DNA of 64,000 nt. It comes from Sebastes aleutianus (lineage: Eukaryota > Chordata > Actinopteri > Perciformes > Sebastidae). The notes under the pieces were generated by a model, which worked only from the letters and a program-made list of their open reading frames with translations, was not told the origin of the DNA and searched no databases. How positions within the stretch are numbered: position 1 is the stretch's first letter; each line of letters begins with the position of its first letter. The position numbers and the translations under genes were made by a program. The stretch lies in NCBI GenBank assembly GCA_916700875.1, contig CAKAKS010000067.1, positions 22,406,591-22,470,590 of the forward strand. Reading direction: 5' to 3'. Shown here piece after piece: positions 41,501 through 53,500 of the stretch.

Positions 41501-44500
41501 TGTGGATTCGGCGTTAGACGTGTTTTGTCAGATATAGAATGAGGTTCTCTTAACGAAATCCAAGTGTTTCCCAGCAACGAAGGAGAACAAACTGCTAGAA
41601 ATTAAATCAACTTGATATGAAATAATTAAAGCCATGAAAGCTTTTTGGGCAGGCATTTTGTGGGGCACCTGAATGTGGGCAGAGTTTAGGAAGACAGTCG
41701 GCTATCTCATGGGTTCTAATGAGTAACAATACCTTTAAGCCAAACTTGGTATTGTGGGCAGAAGTACAGCAGATTAGGTGTTTTGCGGAGTGCATTGGGA
41801 AGACTGGGAACATGAAAGAAAATGCTTAGGTGTTAGTTGGCAGTGGAGGTGGAGTGGTGGTGGTGGTGGTGGTGGTGGTGGTATTTCAAAGCTTGTGTCC
41901 CCTGAAGGTTGGATACCCAGAGTTTGCAGCAAAGTAAACTTAAACTCTACTGGGTATGTGATGAATGGCCTTTGGCATATTATATATATGAGCAAAATAC
42001 ATTTTTTTTGAGTTTCTTAGCAGGTGTTTCCAGCCTAATTCAATGAAACATCTGTAATAGGACACTCACTATCTGATAACCCCAGAGACATAACCACACT
42101 CCAGCACTGAAACATTAAGATTAACCTGTCTGGTGGTGTTATAGATTAGGAAGGACAGAAAAGGCCTGACTTTGTGAGGTCAAGTGCTCAGTTTAGATAT
42201 GAAAGTTTGTAAGGGTAGTACCATAAGACTGTTTCAAGGGCTGTTATTTGTAATAGTTTGACTTTCAGGAAATCTCACTAGTTATATCAGTGTAGCGGAC
42301 TCGTTGGAATTTCTCATCCAGCAATATTTAAAATGGATGAGAAACACTAACACACACACATTTGATCATTTCTGGCATCGGAGGCCTGAAGCCTGCCTCG
42401 CTGCAAAATCTGCAAGTCAGCTAATCCAAGCAGGTCTTTACTTTTGGATTCACAACTTCGTCGGTTGACAGCAATACGTTATGTATAATTTATGATTAAA
42501 GTGCAATCGTATTGCTGTTGGTGCAACAAAATCATTTCGTTCCCCGCAACAAATATACAGCACAAAGGCTCATTAAGTCACTCTTAATCAAAAGCCGATG
42601 TCTGGCTTCTGCAACACAGCAAGTCTCTCTCTTGGTTTGTATTTTATGATTTGGCTAAAGTACAATTTAAACGCACCTTGTGAGACCGCCACTCCTCCGT
42701 GTTTGATTATAAGACGAGGGGTCATTGTGACATTGAGCCCCTCGACTGGTCAAGTGTGTTTAAGAATTAATTGACCAGTTAAACTCGGGCACGAAGCCAG
42801 CGGAGGAAGATGGATGCAGATACTACTTTCTTTCCTCTGCATATATGTATGAAACCTCATGTATCGTAGGCTACTATGAAAACCTTTCTTACAGTGTTGT
42901 TAAGCTTTTTCACCGTACACATTACAGGGAACCAGAGAAATAGCATTATCTGTCAAATGTATGTTTTTCCAAGTAGAAATGTATTTTTTTCCAAGCTAGC
43001 AATGTCTTTGTGTATCTTTCCAGGTAGTGTCTTATGTCCTTATATTTACATGTTCTCCAAAGATGCAGTGTAAGTTGTCTAAGAGTCTACAGCCATGCTA
43101 GTGGCTCTGTGGGGCTGTGCTTTGTCACAGTGATGCTTTGAGCTAAAAGCTAACATGCTCACAATTACAATGTTAACATGCTGATGTTTAGCAGGTAAAA
43201 TGTTTGTATCATGTTCACCATCTTAGTTTAATCTAATCTAATTAGCAATAGCACCAAAACTGGGGACGGCCCATTGTTCCGACGGCCCATTGCTCGGAAC
43301 AATGGCATGGCACAAACAATGCACAGCTGAGGCTGATGGGAATGTCAATAGGTTTTTGGAATAATCAGTCATAAACCAAAGTGATAGAAAGCGATAGAAA
43401 AGAAAATTTGACCAGATGATGGCACTAGATGAAAAGTTAAGGCATCACCAAAGATATAACAATTCATCGTGAAGGGGACATAAAAATCACAAATGTGAAC
43501 CTCATAGTGGCGCTAGAAAGAAAGTCAGAGGATCACCGTATCAGGATTCATTCTCTGGGGACCGTGAATGTCAAAACTTCATGGTGGTGGACCGACTGAC
43601 AGACTGACATTGCCATCAGATATTGTAATTCTAGTTTGATGCCAAACAATTTTATCTAAAATGTGCAATCAAAACATTTTTGAAAGATATTTTGATAAAA
43701 CTTCTATTGACTGAGCTCAGTGGTTCTCAAAGTGTGTGGCATGACAGGTGGGGCGCACGTGACTGGGGGGAAAATGTGATGCAGAGTTGATGTGTCAATG
43801 ACGGAATCTTTTTCACGGTGGATCCGTAAGCTAATCGGCTATAGTAACGGGGTTCATTCAGACAGGTAGTCTGTAGGTTTACAGAATGGACAGATATTTG
43901 ACAGGGACAATAAGAAAAACAGACAATGCTTCGGAAACGAACAAGACAATGTGCTCAGCTGACGGTAATCAAAAGAAAATATGATGAAGTAGGACTGCAC
44001 CGAGTAGTTCGAAGCTTCATTCCTAACTTTGACATTCAAATTATTATTATTAATAACTACAGAAATATTCTGCTTCAGCCCTTATTTGTTGGTGTTTAGC
44101 CTTTCAAAAATAACCATTTCCAGTGCGGTCAAAAACTGTTTACTACTGCACGTGCCTGTATTAATGAGGCGGTCTAGCAGCAATCTAACAGCACCATAAA
44201 TTACATGTATATCACCACAATGACCTAAAATCATATTTTCCCATTTTTTTCTCCAGGTGATAATGTTTTAAAATATTTCTTCTTCCAAAAGGCGGAATGA
44301 CAGAAAAAGTTTGAGAACCACTGACTTAGCTCAACTTTACTAAGTTGGACTGATTTTTTATTTGGTTATTTATTTATTTATTTATTTTAAACTTGGAAAC
44401 ATTTTATAAGATGCACATACCATAAAATTGTTACAGTCCACTTGGAGTGTGCGGCCGCTGCTTGCTTGCTTGCTTTGCATATTGGCTGCGCTGTAAAAAC

Positions 44501-47500
44501 ACTGTTAGGTTTGCAGTTTTTTAATTAGGTCATCATCACTTTGAGTTTAATCTGCTCATGTTTACTGCAACTAACACACTCCCCGAGGAGCATCCCAACA
44601 TATTTGTCCCCAAGTAATCTCAGCCAGCGCTCAAATTCATTTATATCAACAAGACTTGCGCTCGTTGAAAAATTGTTTTAATTTGTTTTTGTTGATGTGA
44701 AACCAAAAGGCAGGAAGAAGAGTGGAAGTGCTGTTGTCATACGCATGCAGGCGATAGCTGCAGAATGTTAAGCAGCAGGTTTTGAATGTGGAGGAAGTCG
44801 TTTGCTTCGCTGTGGCAGCTGACCGGTGGAGGAAAGTAGAAACAGAGGGAAGGTTGTTATTCTCCTAGAGGAAGTTAGAAATATAGATTTAGTATCAGGT
44901 TTTGCGTGTATTAGTCATTATTAAAAGTCTCTTTCCTCCTAATAGATGTGTATTTTAGAGGCATTTTATACGTGTAAAATCTCAAACAGCTCTATTCTTC
45001 TCTTCTTATAATGAAGCAGTGTGTCATGGCGGTTTCACAGTTATGTCATGTATGTGAGGTGATTCACTCCTAAACAAGATATTAATAACCCATTAAAATG
45101 ACACCTAAACCCTCAAGATAATTGCTGATAATACTGTGACACAAAACATTGAGATTGAAGCTAGTTATGCACGTTAAAGTTTCCTAGAAATATTGTATAT
45201 TGTAGTATTTTTAGTCATCTCAAATATTCCTGATAAGTGTGTGCGTGTGTGTGTGTTGGAAGAAGGAATGAGGGCTGTGTGGCAGGAGTGTGTGGCTCTT
45301 TCACATTTGATCCATCGTTACGATTCTGTTTGTTCAGAGGTTGTGTCGTCGACTTTGGCCGTCGTTATTTCCTCAGGACTCGTCTTGTGTATCATGAGCT
45401 CATCTACACACAATGGAAGTTAAGATATTAAAGGGGGCATCTCATGAAAAACTCACTTTTTCAGTGATTGTGCTCATACATTTGGGTATCTGGAGTGCCT
45501 ACCAACCCACAAACAGTGAAATAAGACAACCCAGTCAGTTTTTTGTGGGCTGTCTAGATAAGAAAACAAGTGATTCAACAAGCCATTCAGATTTGACTCC
45601 CCCACATGCAGGCTCATTAGACTATACCGCCCACAGCTTGAGAACTACCTTTGCAAAGGGTTGTGTCTAGAAGGTAACACGCAGATTGCGAAACTCTCCT
45701 GAGATAGTTAAGGTCAGGCATTGATCTCAAATAGGTAAGGTTAGGATAGGTCGTCGGGCAGCGAGTCTTGCGGCTTTTTTGAGAGGGGGACTTAAAAAAA
45801 CAGGTGCTAAAACCAGCTGTTTAGACTGTTGTCAGGCTATTAAATAGACGTTATCAGTCGCTATAAGCCCCATAGATGTGGGTCAATAGGGGCCTACTAC
45901 ACCCACTAGTAGGTTTTATCATCTATTGACATGGTAGATCACCGAAAGAAGGTATAAAAGAACACGACAACGATCTCTAGTGACCGTATTATTTATGACA
46001 GGAGCAGAAGACGAAGTCAGGCGCTGTAGTATAGACAGTGTGGGACACAAAACACAGTGTTTTCACGCAGGAGACTGGAGTTTGCATCCCATGTGAAACC
46101 AACAATGTGTAGTTGTCTTTATGTTTGTAGTTATTTTAACCCAAAGCACAATGTTTTTCCCTAAACTTAACTGTTTTTGTTTTTTTGCCTAAACCTAAAG
46201 AAGTTGTAGATTTGTTACCTAAACCTAAGAAAGCCATTTTGATTGTGTTCAAAACGTAACATTTCATTCAGTTTTACAACATGTTAGAACGTGTTGCTTT
46301 TAAGTTTCATTTTCACTTTTACAACGTAGTAGGTGTAGTAGGCCCCTTTTGACCCACATCTATGGTGCATATAGAGACTGATAACGCCTATTTAATGGCC
46401 TGATAACAGTCAAATTGGGTGCTAAAACGGAGCATTTCAGACAGAGGGTGAATACAGAAATATTCAGACAGACAGTATGAGAAAAATAATGTGTTTTTTG
46501 AACATTAAAGCATGTAAACATGTTCTAGTAGAAACCCAAAAGTATGAACCTAGAAATGAGCATGATATGCCCCCTTTAAATGACTTGGAATCATTCATTA
46601 GTACACATAAACAGAGAACATCCTAGTGTTGGTTTTAGGGCTGACTAAGACTAGTTGATACACCGGTGATGATTTGAAGGGATCGATGAGGAAGGCTGTT
46701 GGTACCTGTTCTGATTGTTGACATGTTTAGTTGCAGATGGAGCCATAGAGATTGTTTGTCTTATGTTGTGTGAATCGTGCTGTACTCCCTCCTCTAACCC
46801 ACCACAGACGCAAAGATTCAGAGCTCATTTGGATGTAAAATGACTTGTTATTGTACATACAGTATAGGAGAGGATAAACAACATCATCTCTGAGATATTT
46901 GAGTACGTGATTTCAGGATAAAGCTTTCGCTGCAGAGTGTCTGTCAGGGAGAATTTAACAGCGGGGGATAAAACTGTCTGCTCCAGACACTATATACCTC
47001 CTGGTCCTGGAATAGGTTGAAAGTGGTGCCAGCTCTTCTCCATGCTATTCCAAAACTTGACACAGTATATTGAGAGCCTTAAAATGCTATTGATTAGCTT
47101 CCCCATTCAGCCTCTGTCTCTATTCCCATATTGCTGTTTCTTGCCTTTTTTTCCCCCCAGAGTAGATAATTAATATTTCCACCATTAGAAAAAACAATAA
47201 TAAAACAGGAAGCATTCTCTTAAAACGATGCCTTCTGCATTTTTTTGTCAGAGCATATTTACGGAGGGTATATTTACAAGAGAGAGAAGGCCGCTGTGAG
47301 ACTACATTGTTCACTGTGCTAAAAGGTGCAGCGCATTTCTGCCTGCCTTGAAGACATGACTCACTCTCTGCTCGCCTTGATGACAAGATGAATGAAATTA
47401 ACATACTAGTCACTTGTAATTACAATATTTAGCCAGCTGATCAAGTTGAGCCCCCTGGCAGCCATCAAAGGGCAGCTGGTGAAGTGTTGGGATGCAGGTA

Positions 47501-50500
47501 AAAGAGACAGGGGTGTCAAATTCAATGAGCTTCTTCCTTTGCTACGCATCCAATCCTGCCCCACTGTTTACAAATGAAAGCCCGTCCACGAAAGACGCAC
47601 GTACAGTCCCCTTCCACCTGGTGATACTGCAGTATTCGTCTCTAGGTGGACCCCGGGTTTCCCCATCGCTCCCCCTGCTCTCAATATACTGGTTTTGAAG
47701 CATGCAGGATGCAGACATCTTTTTTTATTCCTGCATGGTATTGCACAGACTGCTTCTCTGCATGTCATTTATGAAGCTTGAATCCCACAGACCGCACACT
47801 TTTTATGGTCATTCTGAGGGGAACAAAAGAGGGCTCATAGTTATTTTCCCCCCCTTGACTTTGAGCATGAATAGACACTTGTGAGAGGGGGAGTTTTAAG
47901 AACTTTGCAGAAGGCATGATTAGCTCATTTATGATATTTGATAATGATCTGTCTTGGAGGAGAAGGAGTAGCGGGCATTTGCCTTTGTTTTGGAAAGGAA
48001 AACTTAAGAAATTCTTCGTCTGGCCCCAAAGTGCTTCCATCTGTACTTGTGCGCTAATTAGAGGTGATTGTTCCGGCCCTTTTGAGTCACATGCTGGGCC
48101 ACCGCTGGATAGTCGTTAGTGATTCATGATTGGCCCTGTCAGAATCCCCTTAAGAAAAGCCTTAACAAAATCCCAAGACTCCATCTATGTCGTCTTGTCA
48201 GAAGGATGTTGGTGAGATGTTGTCTCAAAAGTGTTTAATGAATATTTGATTTTAACTCCAAAATTAAATCTTATCTGATCTCCTCCTAGACAGCCCATTG
48301 GGAATAATTAGACGAGTTGAATGAGGGTGGGCGGATAAGGCAGATTTGCCTCTGTGATGGACTTTTGTCTCGCTGCAAAAGGTATGGGAATGTCATCATC
48401 AATCCAGCTTTGTACAGTGTGTGTGTGTGTGTTTTTTTATAGAAACATCTTTGCATATGCACTGTGGGCCTTTGGACTGACAATTCAAGCATAGCTGTCA
48501 GCTATTTTCAGCAATGTTTGAAGTGATGATTTGCATTGCCAAACCTTTTTTTTTTTTGGGTGCAGCGTAAACTCTATGGAGGAAGATTTGCAGCAAACCG
48601 TGACCAATAAGCCAATTGTTAGTTTGCAGCAGTATGTGCATTTTTTTTGGATGCTCAGACATTACATTTGTTGGGTTGTCATATTCAAATCAAGATTGAC
48701 CTGTGGTGCTCTTTATCCAGTCACTTCCAGCGACACGGCCCGTCTCTTTGTCATTGGAAACACGTTGTCTCAAATTGTAATTTCTATGCAAATGTACGTA
48801 AGTGATTTGGCCTCAGACTCATTTTTTGAATGCTCCTTCATATCATTCCTCTCACCAAATGGTTATTATTTTTATGTTGACAGACACTGAACATGAAGCA
48901 CATGTTCAGTGGTGTTCATTTTCTGTCCAAAACGGACACTATTTGTTTTTTTCTGCCTACATTCCTACACATGTTTCTCCATTAAACTCTCAGGTAGAAA
49001 CTACCCAAAGCCATAGAATTGAAATTATATTGTCTCTTGCAAATCCATTGAATATACCGTCATTTTTTTACTCAGAATGGACTTTTCTTTTAGGCCAAAC
49101 TGGCTTTACAAAACAGGTGTAAACCATGATTTTTTCCTCCTCTTCCTCCTCGATCTTCACCACCTCCACCTCCTCCACCCACCACGCCTGTTTGGTTCAC
49201 TCAGCACCACGTCATTCTCCAGCATGCTCACATTCAGGAAACTGCGTGCGGTTTTACTCACTGTGTATATCCCACTTGTGCTTGTCTTCGTCACTTCAGG
49301 TATCATGACAAACAGGAAGTGACCAGTAACTTCCTGGGAGCCATGTGGCTCATCTCGATTACCTTCCTCTCCATTGGCTACGGGGACATGGTACCGCACA
49401 CGTACTGTGGGAAAGGCGTGTGTCTGCTTACAGGGATTATGGTGGGTTCCTTTCTTCCTCTTTCTCAAATAAAAATACATAACACTCTCACAGGAGGACT
49501 GGAACAGTGAGAAAATACTAAACCTCACTTTTATAGAGTTGATAAATATGTGAAGATTTTTGAGCAATTTGTGATCAAAAAAGTCTGAAACCACCTGAGG
49601 TGTCCCAACTGAAATGATTTAATGTTTGATCGCTGAGCTGTTTGAGTCATCTACTATATTCACCCACATACATATGCTTTTCATTGATTACAGTCCACTC
49701 TTAAGGCCTTTACACTGCAGGCGTTTTTTTTTCTTCGTTTGATTAAATTGCACGTCAGTATATTGTTTCAAACTGAGTACTACTTGAGTACCACACTGAA
49801 CGCGAATATTATGCGGCAATAAAGCAACGTCATTTTTTTCTATCCGAACCTTTTTTTTGAAAAAGCTAATTCGCATCGCTGCCAGCATTTTCGTGTTGTA
49901 TATTCGTCATGCTCCCGGTGTGTAAAGGCCTTTAAAAAAGAAAACTTGAACACAGTTTAGTTATTTTGCCTTACTTAACTGATGTTATGTGAAGTTGTTC
50001 ATATCGAGAAAAAAAAACTTCTTTCAGCTGGTGTTTCAGAAGAGACTTACTAGAAATGCCAAATGCAACTTACTGTTCCTAGCTAAATAACATTCCAAGA
50101 CATTTCATTACTTTGAACCGCCTTCCCTTGTTTCTCTGCTGGTTCTCGTTTATTTTATATTATTAAATCTAGTAAAGTTGCATATTGAACGCTCACAAAC
50201 AAAATGTTGCTGCGTTTGTTTGACCGAGTCTTTGTGCAACAGGGAGCTGGTTGCACTGCACTGGTGGTTGCAGTGGTAGCCAGGAAGCTGGAGCTGACCA
50301 AGGCTGAGAAACATGTCCACAACTTCATGATGGACACACAACTCTGCAAACGAGTGAGTCACAGCGTACCGCTGCTTTTAGTAACTGTGATCATATATTG
50401 CTGTTTTTATTCCAACAAGGGGGCCCAATGTTGGGGGTTTGGAGTTTTGACTACTTATGATCTACCTCTGAGCCCTCATAACAGGTTGCATATGGATATG

Positions 50501-53500
50501 TGTTGCAAACAGTTCGGTCAAAAAGTGATTTTCCGTTTTTCAGGCTGTTCATTTAAACATCAGACTGTGTAATTTGAATCATTTTTAAAGGCTGAAAGAA
50601 CTAGGCTAAAAGTAGACCTATAAGCATGTATAATGGGATCCAAACACCCGACGTATGAGACAAAAGAAAAGAAAATGGAGCAGAAATGTATTTTTCCATC
50701 TCTCTTATTCCACTAATTATCCTGTGACTTTTTGGATTTATCTTGAAATCCCTTTGGAGTCCTGACCTGAGAGCCACTGGTATTCAGGGTGTCCTCATTA
50801 TACTCTCTGTGCAAATGTCCTACATCGACACTAAACTTATTCTCTCACATCAAAATTTTAAACTTTTGCATTGGGGGGGTCAATGCCTGTCCAAATGAGC
50901 TTCCAAATGAATTGATATTCTAATAAATATGATAAACGTGTATTGATAAATAATGAAAACTGTATTGCCTTTTGAAGCAACCCGGGAGGGCTCGGATCGA
51001 AAGGGCTGAGCGCAAGTCTCCAGATGGGCTTGCAGCCAGGAACTGCTGGAGAGGCGGTGCGTAATGCGCGGAGACATCAGCCTCAAAACGTCGCCATCTA
51101 GGGGGGATAGGGTCCGCAAACGTGACTTTTAAGTAGCCTACGTCTGCACTCGCACACACACAGGGATGAGGAGAGGAGACACTGAGCACAGACAGAGGCG
51201 TGTGTGCATAAAAAACAGCACTCGTGGACTAATTTTGTTAGTATGGTGCGAGCCTCGGAGTGTGCGACAGAGGAAATGTGCTACATGTGACACGACTCCG
51301 TGGCCACCGAGGGGTGTCTCTATCGCTGGCGGTGATCTCTCTGGTCACGTTGGTCATGCCAGTGACCGGCGGAGCGCCAAGAGCGCACTGCAGGTAGAGC
51401 AATACAGAATGCCTGAGAGCCTCACTTCATTATATTCCATTGTATTTGGAATTGTCAGCTGTTGCCTGAATTTATTTTTTTCCTTTACATAAATAAAAAT
51501 TTCCTGGAAATCTATTAAATAAATTACCAGCTATTGGGAAATAGCAGAATATAATTATTAAATAATGTTTATAATAAAGTAATTTTGGATGCATTTTGAG
51601 GTAAATATTGGGGTAATTTGTCAGTAATTCCAAAGAAATTTCAAATAGGTTACTTAATAATTATAACCTAATTACCATGAAATTTGCGGACCTGTAAACT
51701 GAAGTGTGACCAAACATTTCCACCATAAATTGATGCATAAAAATTCAACAGAAGGAAATGTGTTAGACACTTAATATTTCCTGGTGGACGACCCCCAGAC
51801 CACCCACATAATATGTGTGTGTGTGTGTGTCCCCAATGTTGAAATGAAACCTCCACCCTCGCGCCCCCCGTTGGATATTCGTTCTAGTGCCGACGCTGCC
51901 CTTGGAGAAGCTATTGTACCCTCTCTTATGCCTCTCTCAACCTTGCTTCACAGGTAAAGAACACAGCTGCCAATGTACTCAGGGAAACATGGCTCATCTA
52001 CAAACACACTAAGTTGGTCAAGAAGATCGATCACGCCAAGGTGCGGAAACACCAGCGCAAGTTTCTCCAAGCCATTCACCAGTAAGTCCCACACTGCGTT
52101 TGTTTTGTGTTATATCTAAAATGTCTGACAGAAATATGACCACCAACCAGCGAGGAGGGAATCAAACTACTACATGCAAAACAGATGTCTTGATTGTCTT
52201 TAATGTTATTCGTGGTACATAATATTTAGGCTGTATTATTAATATTTCTAATAAACTGATGAGATGTAGCTGAGAACATGTCTAGCGTTTGTTAACAATG
52301 TCCTCTTCAAGAGTACCATTGATTGTTATGCTCACACAAATGTAAACTCTCACACACACACATACACGTACACCAGCGCACACACTGCGATCTAGTGTAA
52401 TGGTCCTTCCTGCCCCCCTCCCCGTCTCCCTCTCCCTCCGACCCCCTTTTACCCTGTGCTTACAGTGAGAAGTGTAATGGTTTCACTCGTTTCGTGAATG
52501 TTGTGGGGTTAAAACTCTGTACTGTGTTCTGTCTTTGTTTTGCTCTATCACTGCAGAGCTCAGAAGTAAGTTGAGTCTTCTATGTATCCTCCTCCTACTG
52601 TTTCCTCAACATCCTCCTCCTCCTCCTCCTCCTCCTCCTCTCTCCATGTCTGCGTTTGACATGCATGAAAAAAAAAAAAAAAAAAAAAGAAAACAAGCAA
52701 ATGCTGGATGCTGAATTGTTTTGAGTTTTTTCTTTACTTCAGTGTTCCATTTACTTCCCTCTCCCTCCCATCCCCCCTTTTGAATGGAATGAAACAAAAA
52801 AAAATAAGCATCTACATTTTGCCACCGGTGTCAATAGTGGAGGGTTGTCTGGAGAGAGAAAGTGTGAAAGAAAAAAAAGCATCTTGCACAGAATGAGCTG
52901 TGAGCTTTGTCGGCCTGGTCAGCGGTTCATAATCATCTACGATGTACTGTATAATGTTGCCCATGATTAATATAGCTGCTCTGGAGGCTATATTAACCTG
53001 CATCAACAGCACTCATCCTACACTCCTGGTGCTTTTGTGATGACATGAACACACGCACACACACTAATGTAATGTCATTAGGGCTGTCATTCGATTAAAA
53101 TATTCAATCGCATGATTGTCCGTGATTAATCGTGATTAATCGCACATTTTTTATCTGTTCAAAATGTACCTTAAAGGGAGATTTGTCAAGTATTTAATAC
53201 TCTTATCAACATGGGAGAGGGTAAATATGATTGCTTTATGCAAATGTATTTATTTATTAATGCAAAACAATTAACAGCACAAAACATGACAAACTCTAGC
53301 CCAACAGGCATCATCAGCTGTCAGTGTGTCAGTGTGCTGATTTGACTATGACTTGCCCCAAACTGCACGTGATCATCATAAAGTGGGCATATCTGTAAAG
53401 GGGAGACTCGTTGGTGCCCATAGAATCTATTTCATTCACGTATCTTGAGGTCAGAGGTCAAGGGACCACCTTTGAAAATGGCCATGCCAGTTTTTTCCAA

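Larger units (their letters stand above)
34839..49299 (+). other. kcnn1: kcnn1 intron 4 (phase 2, about 14.5 kb)
   Basis: Donor GTAAAC to acceptor TCACTTCAG. Between the listed elements (36.0-37.1, 39.8-40.4, 43.3, 43.7-44.3, 45.4-46.6 kb) the stretches 34840-36000, 37080-39770, 40370-43250, 44390-45420 and 46580-49290 show no gene, only simple repeats and unremarkable AT-rich sequence. Confidence 0.85.

Noticed and set aside
41778..42011. Gly/Trp- and Pro-rich frames near 41.8 kb
   Set aside because: Produced by the (GGT)n microsatellite.
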